Assembly: GCA_017308235.1 (NCBI GenBank)
Contig: JAFKFL010000009.1
Location: forward strand, 1-64,000
DNA length: 64,000 bases
DNA from: Alphaproteobacteria bacterium
GTDB taxonomy: Bacteria; Pseudomonadota; Alphaproteobacteria; Reyranellales; Reyranellaceae
Direction of reading: 5' to 3'
The translations under genes and the position numbers were made by a program. The notes under the pieces were generated by a model. It saw only the letters and a list, made by a program, of their open reading frames with translations, made no database searches and had not been told where the DNA came from. Positions 16,652-25,622 of this stretch are shown piece by piece. Position 1 is the stretch's first letter, and every line of letters begins with the position of its first letter.

Positions 16652-17260
16652 CGCCTTAAAGGCACGCTCCGCATCGAAGGCGGTGCGGATCAAGTCGGGC
16701 ACCTGTCCCGGCGCCGAGACCAGCGAACGCAGCACGGCTGCCACGTCGACGCGGCCATCGGCACGCATGCCGACGCGCGCGGCCGGCGGCAACGTTCGAT
16801 GCGCCGGATCGCAAATTACGCGCGCAGCGGCAAAAGGCAGTCGATGGCGCGCCGCCACTCGCGCCGCCACGTGCGATTCCATATCGACCGCGATGGCCGT
16901 GGTGGTGCGATGCAGGGCAGCTTTTTCGACCTGATCCGCGATCATCGCATCGACGCCCAGGAACACACCCTCGACCGCGTTGGGCAATTGTGCCGAAAGA
17001 CGCTGCGTCCAGGCCGCGTGCGTCGGCAGCGCATCGCCGTGATCGAGGACGGCGTTGGCCACGACCCACTGGCCGGTTCGGAGACCGAGCGCGAGACCGC
17101 CCGCGATGCCCATGCTGATGATGCCGGTCACACCAACAACGCGTTCCTCGATCATCGCCTCGAGTCGCTGATGATCGCCGCCGCCGACAACAACTTCGAT
17201 GCCGGGCCCGGCGAGCAGGCGCGCCTCGCGCTGCAGTCCAGTGACCGCGAGGATCGTCAC
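16598..17260 (-). CDS. hpnG: HpnG, adenosylhopane nucleosidase/phosphorylase
   Basis: A 220-residue member of the nucleoside-phosphorylase fold (MTA/SAH nucleosidase relatives). It shows GIISMGIAGGLAL around residue 50, VDMESHVAARVA near residue 130 (the ribose-binding Met-Glu of the family) and ICDPAHRTLPPA. HpnG removes adenine from adenosylhopane to give (phospho)ribosylhopane, the step after HpnH. It starts with GTG at 17260, which overlaps the shc stop as GTGA, so translation is probably coupled. It is the last gene of the leftward hpn operon and converges on hpnH, with which it shares 54 bases of tail. Confidence 0.9.
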   Translation of the reverse strand: MTILAVTGLQREARLLAGPGIEVVVGGGDHQRLEAMIEERVVGVTGIISMGIAGGLALGLRTGQWVVANAVLDHGDALPTHAAWTQRLSAQLPNAVEGVFLGVDAMIADQVEKAALHRTTTAIAVDMESHVAARVAARHRLPFAAARVICDPAHRTLPPAARVGMRADGRVDVAAVLRSLVSAPGQVPDLIRTAFDAERAFKALLRGHRLLAGLAGPDLA

Positions 17261-19206
17261 ATGCCGTAGGCCACCCGCCGGTCGTTGGCCTGCCGCAGGT
17301 TGCGGTAGCGCGCCAACGCCCAGAGCGGGAAGAACTTCGGATAGCCGTGGTAGCGGAGATAGAAGACGCGCGGGAAGCCGCCGCCGACATAGGCGTCCTG
17401 CTGCCACAGCCCGTCCGAATCCTGCGTGCGGCGCAGCCAGGCGATCCCGCGCGCAACAGCCGGATGATCGACCTCGCCCGCTGCCATCAGGCCCAGCAAT
17501 GCCCACGCCGTCTGCGAGGCGTTGGACGGCGCGGGCTCATGGCCGCGGTAGTCGAGCCTGTAGCTCGTGCAATCCTCGCCCCAGCCGCCGTCCTCGTTCT
17601 GGATCGCGATCAGCCAGTCGACCGCCTTGCGCACGCTCGGCCGCGTGCCGTCGAAGCCGGCGGCATTCAGCGCACACAGCGCCGACCAGGTGCCGTAGAT
17701 GTAGTTCACGCCCCAGCGGCCGAACCAGCTGCCCTCCGCCATCTGCTCGCGCTCGAGGAACTCGATGGCCGTGCGCATCGCAGGGCTCTCCGGCGCATCG
17801 CCGAGCTGGCCCAGCATGCTGATGCAGCGTGCGCTCACATCGGACGTCGGCGGATCGAGCAGCGCGCCATGATCGGCAAAGGGGATGTTGTTGAGATAGT
17901 GATCCACATTGTCGGCATCGAACGCCGCCCAGCCGCCATTGCGGCTCTGCAGGCCCACCGTCCATTCCACGCCGCGCTGGATCGCTGCGTCGAAGGTGTC
18001 GTCGGCCCCGCCCTCGCGCCGTGCGCGATCCATCGCCATCACCACGACCGCCGTATCGTCGAGGTCGGGATAATGGGCGTTGCGATACTGGAAGGCCCAG
18101 CCTCCCGGCCGCACCTCCGGCCGCCGTTCCGCCCAGTCGCCCGTGGCCTCGAGCTCCTGCAACGGCAACAGCCAGTCGAGCCCACGGCGCGCCGAAGCGA
18201 CGGCCTCGCCGCCGCCGCCCGCTTCCATCAGCGCGTGGGCCGCGAGTGCGGTATCCCAGACCGGTGAGACGCATGGCTGGCAGTAGGCCTCGTCCTCACG
18301 GATCACCAGCAGCTTCTCGACCGATCGCCGTGCGATCGCCCGATCCGGATGCTCGGGCGGATAGCCCAGCGCATCGAACATCACGACGCTGTTGGCCATC
18401 GCCGGGTAGATCGCGCCCAGGCCATCCTCGCCGTTCAGCCGCTCGGTCACGAAGATGCGGCAGCGCTCGATCGCACGCGCGCGCATTGCCTTGGGCCAGA
18501 ACGGCTCGACCGCCTTCAGCGCGACGTCGAGGCTGTTGAAGAAAAGCGCCCAGCCCGGACGCCGGTGCGTGAGCGCGCGTTCCTTCTTGATGGGCGCTGA
18601 CGTGAAGAGTTCCGAGATCCGCACGCCGCGCGGGTTGCGTGCACGGCGCTTCAGCACGGCCAGCACCAGCAATGGCACGATCACGGTACGTGCCCAGTAG
18701 GACATGCGCGAGAGATGGATGGGGAACCAGCGCGGCAGCAGGATCAGCTCGACCGGCATGGTCGGCACATGCCGCCATGACAGCTCGCCGAACTGCGCCA
18801 GCAGGATGCGGGTGAAGACGTTGGCCTCGCCAGCTCCGCCCCGCGCCAGGATCGCCGCACGCGCACGCGCCATGTGCGGCGCATCCGGATCGTCGCCGAT
18901 CATCTTCAGGCAGAAGTAGGCCTTCACCGAGGCGCTGATGTCGAACGCGCCATCGTGGAACAATGGCCAGCCGCCATGCTCGCCCTGGATGCGGCGCAGA
19001 TAGACGCCGATCTTGCGCTCCAGCTCGAGATCGTCCGGCTCGCCGAGATACTGACGCAACAGGACGTACTCCGACGGGATCGTCGCATCCGCCTCGAGCT
19101 CGAACACCCAATGCCCGTCGCTGCGTTGCAGACGCTTCAAGGCCGCCGTCGCGCGGTCGATGTCGCCGTCGAGACCGGTCGCGTCCGTCATGACGAGCTC
19201 GCTCAT
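17257..19206 (-). CDS. shc: Squalene-hopene cyclase
   Basis: A 649-residue terpene cyclase that turns squalene into hopene and hopanol at the inner membrane. The catalytic acid motif DLDD lies at residues 381-384 (HYPDLDDTAVV). Several QW repeats are visible, for example GWAAFDAD, GSWFGRWGVNY and GGWGEDC, each stabilising an alpha/alpha-barrel turn. Length and the YHGYPKFFPLWALARY ending match bacterial SHC/HpnF. Its ATG overlaps the hpnE stop (ATGA), and its own stop overlaps hpnG (GTGA). Confidence 0.96.
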   Translation of the reverse strand: MSELVMTDATGLDGDIDRATAALKRLQRSDGHWVFELEADATIPSEYVLLRQYLGEPDDLELERKIGVYLRRIQGEHGGWPLFHDGAFDISASVKAYFCLKMIGDDPDAPHMARARAAILARGGAGEANVFTRILLAQFGELSWRHVPTMPVELILLPRWFPIHLSRMSYWARTVIVPLLVLAVLKRRARNPRGVRISELFTSAPIKKERALTHRRPGWALFFNSLDVALKAVEPFWPKAMRARAIERCRIFVTERLNGEDGLGAIYPAMANSVVMFDALGYPPEHPDRAIARRSVEKLLVIREDEAYCQPCVSPVWDTALAAHALMEAGGGGEAVASARRGLDWLLPLQELEATGDWAERRPEVRPGGWAFQYRNAHYPDLDDTAVVVMAMDRARREGGADDTFDAAIQRGVEWTVGLQSRNGGWAAFDADNVDHYLNNIPFADHGALLDPPTSDVSARCISMLGQLGDAPESPAMRTAIEFLEREQMAEGSWFGRWGVNYIYGTWSALCALNAAGFDGTRPSVRKAVDWLIAIQNEDGGWGEDCTSYRLDYRGHEPAPSNASQTAWALLGLMAAGEVDHPAVARGIAWLRRTQDSDGLWQQDAYVGGGFPRVFYLRYHGYPKFFPLWALARYRNLRQANDRRVAYGM

Positions 19207-20465
19207 CGCTCACCCATCGCCAGCGCCGCCGCCGTCTTGCCCGAGCGCAGCGCGCCCTCGATCGTCGCCGGCAAACCGGTCGCGGTCCAGTCGCCGGCCA
19301 GGAAGACGTTGGTCCATTGCGTGCGTACACCCGGCCGCCGCGCTTCCTGCGCCGGCGTTGCGGCAAAGGTCGCGCGCTTCTCCTTCACGATGCGGGAAGG
19401 CGGCGCGGGACCGGAGAGGTCGTGGACCGCAGCCACATCGCGCCACAAAAGGTCGGTCAAAACCTGGTTATCCATATCAAGAAGGCGGTCGGCGGCACTC
19501 ACGGTGACGGACAGGCGGTCGGCAAAGGCGAACACCCACTCCGCCGTACCGCCAATCAGCCCGACCATCAACGGGGCGCCGGCGGGCGGGGCGACCTTGA
19601 AATGTGCATTGACGATGGCGCGGAAGTCGTCGGGAACCATCACGTCAGGCAACAAAGCCTGGATCGTCCAGGGCGGCACGGCCAAAACCACGCGATCCTG
19701 CGGACCCAGCCGTTCCTCGCCGTCGTCGAAGGCCAGCGCCACAAGCCGGTCGCCCTCGATCTTCACGGCACGCAGCGGCCGACCGAGCCTGATCTCCGCG
19801 CCGGTCTTGCGTAGCCGGTCGAGCGCGGGATCGACGAAGGCCTCGGCGAGGCTTGGCGTCGCGATGCGCGGCCAGGTGTGCCGGCCGCCTTTCGTCAGCG
19901 TCTCGCGAAAGACGGCGCCCGCCAGATCTGCCGACGCTTCCTCGGGCCGGGTGTTGAGGATGGAGACGAGCAAGGGCCGCAGAAGCTTTTCCCAGGCAAC
20001 GCCACGGCAGGAAATGACCTCATCGATCCGACGACCCGGATGCGGCCGCGTCAGCGCCAGCAGCGCCAGGTATTCGCCAACACTCGTTCCCGGCACGCGA
20101 CGCTTCGCGGACAGGATCCACCAGGGAACGCGGCCGTCATTGGGATTCAGAATCCAGCGGCGGCCGCTGCCGCGGTCGAAGAACGGAAACGCCGCTTCCG
20201 AGGGACCCGTCAGCCGGTTCTCCGCGCCGATCGCCCGCAGATAGCGGCCGACGGCCGGATTGCCCGACAGCACCAGGTGATTGCCGTTGTCGATCACCAT
20301 GTCGAGCACGGCGTCGTGGTAGGAGCGACAGCGCCCGCCCGCCTGACGTGCGGCTTCCGACAGCACGACCGGCACGCCGCGGCCCGCCAACGCGACGGCC
20401 GCAGACAATCCGGCGAGTCCTGCGCCGATGACGTGGACCCGCGCCGCTGGTGAAGCCCCTGTCAT
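19203..20465 (-). CDS. hpnE: HpnE, hydroxysqualene reductase/desaturase-like flavoprotein
   Basis: A 420-residue FAD protein of the amine-oxidase/phytoene-desaturase group. The dinucleotide motif VHVIGAGLAGLSAAVAL lies at residues 10-26. NGNHLVLSGN near residue 68 and the C-terminal VFLAGDWTATGLPATIEGAL (FAD-binding) are conserved in HpnE. HpnE reduces hydroxysqualene to squalene after HpnC. The start at ATG 20465 overlaps the hpnD stop (ATGA). The open frame upstream of 20465 is antisense or out-of-frame to hpnD and is not part of the protein. Confidence 0.93.
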   Translation of the reverse strand: MTGASPAARVHVIGAGLAGLSAAVALAGRGVPVVLSEAARQAGGRCRSYHDAVLDMVIDNGNHLVLSGNPAVGRYLRAIGAENRLTGPSEAAFPFFDRGSGRRWILNPNDGRVPWWILSAKRRVPGTSVGEYLALLALTRPHPGRRIDEVISCRGVAWEKLLRPLLVSILNTRPEEASADLAGAVFRETLTKGGRHTWPRIATPSLAEAFVDPALDRLRKTGAEIRLGRPLRAVKIEGDRLVALAFDDGEERLGPQDRVVLAVPPWTIQALLPDVMVPDDFRAIVNAHFKVAPPAGAPLMVGLIGGTAEWVFAFADRLSVTVSAADRLLDMDNQVLTDLLWRDVAAVHDLSGPAPPSRIVKEKRATFAATPAQEARRPGVRTQWTNVFLAGDWTATGLPATIEGALRSGKTAAALAMGER

Positions 20466-21316
20466 CCCGACACGCAGCAGCGCGCGACGAGGCCCAACAG
20501 CCGGAGCTTGCTGATCCGCACGCGCCGACGCGGCGGCGCCCATCCCTCCGCCAGCATTTCGCGCAGGATCGTCTGGTACACAACAGCCATCAGCCGCGGC
20601 GCCAGAAGCCGGCCGCGTGGCCGCGCGCGCAGCACACGTTCGGAGGCCGCATAGTGATCCAGCGCCTGCGCCGCGACCTCGCGACAGGCGGCATCGACGC
20701 GTGCATCGCTGATTGCGGCCACGGGATCGGTCGTCTCGATTCCCGCTCCGGCAAGCGCTTCGCGCGGCAGATAGAGGCGGCCCATGCCGGCGTCCTCGTC
20801 GAGATCGCGCAGGATGTTGGTGAGCTGCAATGCCCGGCCAAGCTCGCGGGCGAGTTCGAAACCCGGCCCGTCGTCCATGCCGAAGATGCGGGTCGAAAGT
20901 CGCCCGACCGCGCTCGCCACGCGCTCGCAGTAAAGATCGAGCGTCTCGCCCGCCGGCGCGCGGATATCGGCCGCGACGTCCATATCCATGCCGTCGATGA
21001 CGGTGAGGAAGTCCGCCTCCCGCAGCTTGAAGTCGCGCACGGTCGGGCCGAGGAACGCCGCCTGCCCCGACGGCTGGCCGGCATAGAGCGCTGCGATGTC
21101 GGCGCGCCAGCGAACAAGCTCCGTCGCCCGCTCCGGACGTGGGCGTGTGCCATCGTCGGCGACGTCGTCGACCAGCCGGCAGAAGCGATAGACCGCGAAC
21201 ATGGCCTGCCGTTCCGCCTTCGGCATCAGAAGCATGGCGGCATAGAACGAGCTGCCGGAGACTCGCGCCTGGATCTCCTCCTCGGGAGCCGCCTGTGTGG
21301 GGGAAGCCGCGGTCAT
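20462..21316 (-). CDS. hpnD: HpnD, presqualene diphosphate synthase
   Basis: A 284-residue trans-prenyltransferase of the squalene/phytoene synthase fold. The two Asp-rich Mg-diphosphate motifs are present: RLVDDVADD (about residue 48) and NILRDLDEDAGMGRLYLP (about residue 166). It condenses two farnesyl diphosphates to presqualene diphosphate in the HpnCDE route. It is linked to hpnC and hpnE by 4-base ATGA overlaps on both sides. Confidence 0.95.
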   Translation of the reverse strand: MTAASPTQAAPEEEIQARVSGSSFYAAMLLMPKAERQAMFAVYRFCRLVDDVADDGTRPRPERATELVRWRADIAALYAGQPSGQAAFLGPTVRDFKLREADFLTVIDGMDMDVAADIRAPAGETLDLYCERVASAVGRLSTRIFGMDDGPGFELARELGRALQLTNILRDLDEDAGMGRLYLPREALAGAGIETTDPVAAISDARVDAACREVAAQALDHYAASERVLRARPRGRLLAPRLMAVVYQTILREMLAEGWAPPRRRVRISKLRLLGLVARCCVSG

Positions 21317-22200
21317 CCCCGACTGCCACGCAAATCAGGCTGCTTGCCGCTAATGCTCCGCCGCAGCCGGCCGGCCGCGACGCCAAGGCCGCCACGCAAG
21401 GCAAGGCCGATCATCTCGATGGGCCGATGATGGACGCGCTCCGACAAGGGATCGCGATGCATCAACCGGTTGGTCAGGCTCTCGGCCAGGGTCTGGATGA
21501 CACCGACTTCCAGCGCAAGGCGCCGGTCCGCGATCCGGCCCGCGAAGACCCGCGACTGATCGAGGAGCGCGTTGGTGCGCTGCGCCAGGGCCACGAGCAC
21601 CGCGCGCAGTGGTGCCGACGCGCGCTTTTCGCCCAAGGCCTCGACACCGATGCCCTGACCGGCAAGAGTGTCGAGCGGGATATAGACGCGATCGAGGTTG
21701 CGATAATCCTTGGCGCAATCCTGCAGGTGGTTGATCACCTGCAAGGCGCTGCAGAGCGCGTCGTTGGCGGGCCACGTTGCCCGCGACTCGCCATGCACAT
21801 CGAGCACGAAGCGACCGACGGGCGCCGCCGAGTAGCGACAGTAGTCCATCAGATCGGCCCAGTCGGTGTAGCGAAGCTTGGTGACGTCGCGGCGGAAGGC
21901 TTCGAGGAGGTCGCGGGCGTGCTGGTCCGTGACGCCATGGTCGCGCAGCGCCGCGCGCAATGCGTCGCTCTCGGCGCTAGCTCCGGCCTCGCCACCGAGC
22001 CCCGCCTCCATGCGCGCAAGGGCCGCGAGCTTTTCCTCGGCACTGGCCGTGGCGTGGTCGGCCACGTCGTCGGCAGCGCGGGCGAAGCGATAGAAGGCCA
22101 GCACCGGCGCGCGCAGCGCCGGCTTGATCAGCCACGACGCGACGGGAAAGTTCTCGTCGCGATGGCCCTTGCCTGAAGCAAACGAGGCCGCGTCGCTCAT
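21313..22200 (-). CDS. hpnC: HpnC, hydroxysqualene synthase
   Basis: A 295-residue squalene-synthase-fold enzyme. The start MSDAASFASGKGHRDENFPVAS contains the HRDENFPVAS segment diagnostic of HpnC, and FARAADDVADHA is the first Asp motif. The second motif reads NHLQDCAKDYRNLDRVYIP, with the HpnC-type substitutions (QDCAKD) that distinguish it from HpnD. It converts presqualene diphosphate to hydroxysqualene. The ATG at 22200 overlaps the hpnB stop (ATGA). An open extension upstream is out of frame with hpnB and is not real. Confidence 0.94.
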   Translation of the reverse strand: MSDAASFASGKGHRDENFPVASWLIKPALRAPVLAFYRFARAADDVADHATASAEEKLAALARMEAGLGGEAGASAESDALRAALRDHGVTDQHARDLLEAFRRDVTKLRYTDWADLMDYCRYSAAPVGRFVLDVHGESRATWPANDALCSALQVINHLQDCAKDYRNLDRVYIPLDTLAGQGIGVEALGEKRASAPLRAVLVALAQRTNALLDQSRVFAGRIADRRLALEVGVIQTLAESLTNRLMHRDPLSERVHHRPIEMIGLALRGGLGVAAGRLRRSISGKQPDLRGSRG

Positions 22201-23375
22201 GTGCCGCCTGTTGTGCCGTCCATCATGTCGCCCGTCATCGCCTGGGCCCGTCCCTTCCACATGCCACCCCGACCGCGCCACACCTGAAGCGCGGAGTCTA
22301 CCGTAAACAACGCATAGGCAGCCGCGATGGCCGGCAGCGCTACTCCCCACAAGGGCGAGACACGATAGAAGCGGAGCATAGGCTGGAACGCCAGTGCCAT
22401 CGCAAGCCAGGCGGCGAGCCCCAGCCAACAGGCCGGACCTTCCGCAAACAACGCCAGGAGCGGCGGCACCCCGTAGACCAGCAGCATCCCCGCAACCGTG
22501 CCAACCAGCAGCAGCGGTGAATAGCCCAGCTGGGCATAGGCCGAGCGCGAGATCATGCGGCCGATCTCGGCGAAGCCGCCATAAGGCCGCAAGCTTTTGG
22601 CGCGCCGCGTGAGGCCAAGCCAGATCGGCCCCTCTGCCTTCAGCCGTCGGGCCAGCGCGCAATCGTCGATGATCTCCGCACGGATGGACGCAATGCCGCC
22701 GGCCCGTTCCAGCGCCTCGCGCCGCACCAGCACACACCCACCGGCCGCCGCCGCGATGCCCCGCGCCTTCGCGACCCAGGCAAAGGGATAGAGCATCTGG
22801 AAAAAGAACACGAACGCCGGGATCAGGAAACGCTCAACCCAGCTTGTGCAGGAGAGCTCTGCCATCAGCGAGACCAGCACACAGCCTTCCTGCTCGGCGC
22901 GCGAAACGAGCGCGCGCAGATTGTCGGAGGCGTGTCCGATGTCGGCGTCGGTCAACAGGATGTAGTCCGGAGGCGCACCGGCGTTCGTCGCGTGTTGCAC
23001 GCCCTGCTGAAGCGCCCAGAGCTTTCCCGTCCAGCCTGCAGGCAAGGCGGTTCCGGACAGGATCTCCAAACGGTCAGGCGCTCCGACGCCCGCCTGCCGC
23101 GCCACGTCTGATGTGCCGTCGTCGCTCCCATCGTCGACCAGCACGACGCGAAACGTGCCCGGATAATCCTGCCGCAGCAGGCTCTGCAGCGATTGCCCGA
23201 TCACATCGGCCTCGTTGCGGGCCGGTACGACCGCCACCACGCTCGGCCAGCGCTCGGGCTGGAACGCGCTTTCTCGGCCGTCGCGCTCGCGGCAAAGCCA
23301 GAAGCCGCCGCGACCCAGCAGCAAATAGAGCCAGATGGCGAGCGCCAGCCCGCCCAGGGCCACAGCGAGAGTCAT
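22197..23375 (-). CDS. hpnB: HpnB, hopene-associated glycosyltransferase
   Basis: A 392-residue membrane-bound family-2 glycosyltransferase. An N-terminal helix (LAVALGGLALAIWLYLLLG) precedes the GT-A domain with VVAVVPARNEADVI, VVLVDDGSDDGTSD and LLTDADIGH (DxD-like metal site). A LRPYGGFAEIGRMISRSAYAQLGYSP block and three further helices follow. The HpnB role is inferred in the literature from clustering; no sugar acceptor is proven. The ATG at 23375 overlaps the hpnA stop (ATGA), and its stop overlaps hpnC. Confidence 0.9.
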   Translation of the reverse strand: MTLAVALGGLALAIWLYLLLGRGGFWLCRERDGRESAFQPERWPSVVAVVPARNEADVIGQSLQSLLRQDYPGTFRVVLVDDGSDDGTSDVARQAGVGAPDRLEILSGTALPAGWTGKLWALQQGVQHATNAGAPPDYILLTDADIGHASDNLRALVSRAEQEGCVLVSLMAELSCTSWVERFLIPAFVFFFQMLYPFAWVAKARGIAAAAGGCVLVRREALERAGGIASIRAEIIDDCALARRLKAEGPIWLGLTRRAKSLRPYGGFAEIGRMISRSAYAQLGYSPLLLVGTVAGMLLVYGVPPLLALFAEGPACWLGLAAWLAMALAFQPMLRFYRVSPLWGVALPAIAAAYALFTVDSALQVWRGRGGMWKGRAQAMTGDMMDGTTGGT

Positions 23376-24385
23376 TTCAGGTAGCCCGCTTGCCGAAACC
23401 AGGCCAGCGCATCGACCACGCCTTCGACGCAAGGACGGCTGCGGTAGCCAAGCTCGCGCTCCGCCTTGGCCGAGGTGAAGTACATCTTGTAGCGGGACAT
23501 GTTCAGGCCATCGACGGTCAGCAAGGGCTCCTTGCCGGTGAGCCGGGCGACAGCTTCGGTACAGAACGCCAAAGGATAGAGCGGCCGGCGCGGCAGCTTG
23601 ATCGTGGGTGCGCGACGGCCGGCGACTTTCGCCACCGCCGCCAGCAGTTCCTGCAACGACAGGTTCTGGCCGCCGAGGATATATCGCTCGCCAATGCGGC
23701 CGCGTTCGAACGCGAGCAGATGGCCCTCGGCGATGTCGTCGACATGAGCGAAGTTCAAACCTGTGTCGACGAAGGCCGGGATCCGGCCGCGCGCTGCATC
23801 GAGCAGGATGCGGCCGGTGGGCGTCGGCTTGATATCGCGCGGCCCGATCGGCGTCGTGGGATTGACGATGATGGCCGGCAGCTTGTCGCGCTGGACCATG
23901 TCCTCGACGGCGCGCTCGGCCATTGTCTTGCTGCGCTTGTAGACGCCGATCGCCTCGTGCGGCGCCATCGGCGCCGTTTCGTCGACCGGTGCTGACGCGC
24001 CGGCGATCCGAAGCGTGGCGACGCTGCTGGTGTAGATGATCCGCTCCACGCCGGCGGCCAGCGCCTCCTGCATCAAGCCGGTCGTGCCGTCGACATTGGC
24101 GCGCAGGATGACCGACGGATCGCGTGCCCAGAAGCGATAGTCGGCCGCGACATGGAACAGGTATCGCACATCCCGCAGCGCTGCCTTCAACGAGGCGCGA
24201 TCGGTAAGGTCACCGACCACCGGCTCGCACAAAAGCCCGTCGAAATTCGAGCGCGGGCTGGTCGGCCGCACGAGCGCACGCACGCGCGCACCGCGGCCAA
24301 TCAGGCTCCGCACGACGGACGACCCGAGGAAGCCCGAACCGCCCGTCACGAGCACCAGATCTCCCGGCTGCAGCGATGCGTTCAT
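23372..24385 (-). CDS. hpnA: HpnA, hopanoid-associated NAD-dependent sugar epimerase/dehydratase
   Basis: A 337-residue extended SDR. The cofactor loop is VTGGSGFLGSSVV (residues 14-26). FHVAADYRFWARDP is a distinctive HpnA segment. The active site has TSSVAT and the YKRSK pair (Tyr-x-x-x-Lys). NPTTPIGPRDIKPTPTG is also typical of HpnA. It is the first classical hpn gene of the leftward operon, preceded by the ferritin-like gene with a 33-base gap and followed by hpnB in a 4-base overlap. The in vivo reaction is unproven in the family. Confidence 0.92.
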   Translation of the reverse strand: MNASLQPGDLVLVTGGSGFLGSSVVRSLIGRGARVRALVRPTSPRSNFDGLLCEPVVGDLTDRASLKAALRDVRYLFHVAADYRFWARDPSVILRANVDGTTGLMQEALAAGVERIIYTSSVATLRIAGASAPVDETAPMAPHEAIGVYKRSKTMAERAVEDMVQRDKLPAIIVNPTTPIGPRDIKPTPTGRILLDAARGRIPAFVDTGLNFAHVDDIAEGHLLAFERGRIGERYILGGQNLSLQELLAAVAKVAGRRAPTIKLPRRPLYPLAFCTEAVARLTGKEPLLTVDGLNMSRYKMYFTSAKAERELGYRSRPCVEGVVDALAWFRQAGYLK

Positions 24386-24418
24386 CGAAGACCGACCTTC
24401 GTCGCTCGGCCCACGGCT

Positions 24419-25441
24419 CTATTCAGCGGACTGCAGTTGCGCGGTCGCCCGCTTCTTTGCCCAGGGCCGCGAGACAAAGAGCGCGAGCTTGATCAGCATC
24501 GGCACCGTCGTCGGCCGCACGAGCCGGGGATCGTAGCCGGCAAAGCGGCGATCGTTCTCCTCGAGGCAGAGCTGCATAAGATCGCGCGGCCCGAATTCGA
24601 CCGGCCTCAGCGCGCTGGCGCCCTTCACGGTGAAGTTGCTGTTGGGCTGCGCCGCCTGCGCCTTGGGATCCATGCCGCGCGCCAATCCGATCCGCTCGCG
24701 CGCGATGGCGATCCATACCGCGGCGACCCGAAGCTCGAAGGCGACGCGGCGCCACCACGGCAGTTTCGCGCGATGCCAGGCGAGCCAGTTGGCGAACAGC
24801 AGGATGTGCCGGCATTCTTCCTGCATGACCGGCTCGAAGGTCTCCACCAGCTCGGGCGGAAAGAAGCCCGACCGGCGCGCCAGTTCGAACAGGCCGAAGG
24901 CAAAGAAACTGTCGATGCATTCGGAATAGCCGGTGAGGACGTAAAACCATTCGAGGTCGCGCGGATAGTCGTAGGCCGGCTCGGGCTCCAGCTTGATGCC
25001 GTAGGCCTCGACCAGCTTCGACAGGACCTCCTTGTGCCGATTCTCTTCCCAGGCGTTCAGCATGATCGCGTCGCGCACCTCGGGATCGGCCACCGACTGG
25101 GCGTAGGCCGCGAAGCGCATGCGCGCCCGCCCCTCGGTATGGACCGCGATGTCCCAGATCGGGAGCGACGTCAGGCGCTGCAACTCGTCCGGGCCGAGCT
25201 TCGGCCAGTCGATCACCGATGGCCGGTAGGGATTGAAGGTCTCGCGGAACATCCGGCAGACCTCGTGCTTGTGCTCGTCCGACCCCGGGTGCAACGGCCC
25301 GACATGGGGACTGGTCCAGGACCGCGCCGTCCGGCCGGCGGCATCGACGAGAGCTTGAGTCACTCGGCCGTTGGCAGCGTCGGGAGGCGTGAAGCCAAAA
25401 ACGAGCGCCTCGGTCTCTGCAATTTTATCGCCTTCGAACAT
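24419..25441 (-). CDS. Di-iron ferritin-like protein leading the hpn operon
   Basis: A 340-residue protein with an N-terminal extension of about 55 residues and then a four-helix di-iron core: Glu103 (HTEGRAR), Glu133-x-x-His136 (EENRH), Glu174 (SECIDSF), Glu209-x-x-His212 (EECRH). It is paralogous to the gene at 10520. It lies 33 bases before hpnA on the same strand, so it is probably in the same transcript as hpnABCDE-shc-hpnG. No family member is known to me as a standard hopanoid enzyme. Oxygen-dependent modification of a hopanoid or its precursor is a reasonable hypothesis; a membrane-desaturase helper or oxidative-stress role is the alternative. Confidence 0.8.
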   Translation of the reverse strand: MFEGDKIAETEALVFGFTPPDAANGRVTQALVDAAGRTARSWTSPHVGPLHPGSDEHKHEVCRMFRETFNPYRPSVIDWPKLGPDELQRLTSLPIWDIAVHTEGRARMRFAAYAQSVADPEVRDAIMLNAWEENRHKEVLSKLVEAYGIKLEPEPAYDYPRDLEWFYVLTGYSECIDSFFAFGLFELARRSGFFPPELVETFEPVMQEECRHILLFANWLAWHRAKLPWWRRVAFELRVAAVWIAIARERIGLARGMDPKAQAAQPNSNFTVKGASALRPVEFGPRDLMQLCLEENDRRFAGYDPRLVRPTTVPMLIKLALFVSRPWAKKRATAQLQSAE

Positions 25442-25500
25442 CGCCCTCAGGTTCCTTCACTCACAGACAGATAGTGTCTCGCACGGCCATACATAGTCAT

Positions 25501-25521
25501 TTTTGCGTCAGTTTTGCGTCA
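25501..25521. promoter_or_regulatory. Helically phased tandem repeat upstream of the hpn operon
   Basis: TTTTGCGTCA occurs twice (25501-25510 and 25512-25521), an 11-base period equal to one DNA turn, in the 181-base gap between the divergent ferritin/hpn operon and the CoA-transferase gene. Direct repeats in this phasing often bind response regulators. The binder is unknown. Confidence 0.35.
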
Positions 25522-25622
25522 TGGAACAACATCTGACTGTGGCCGGAAGCTTTCTTTGCACCCCGAGTGGCAATACCTCCGCCGCAAATGGTATGCGGGA
25601 GAGAAAGCGAAGAGGGATTGCC

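Noticed and set aside
19203..21404. Apparent 733-residue fusion of HpnE with an upstream domain
   Set aside because: The first 313 codons are an alternate-frame reading of hpnD; the true HpnE starts at the ATGA overlap at 20465.
21313..22737. Apparent extension of HpnC through hpnB
   Set aside because: The extension is out of frame with hpnB and lacks family character; the true start is 22200.
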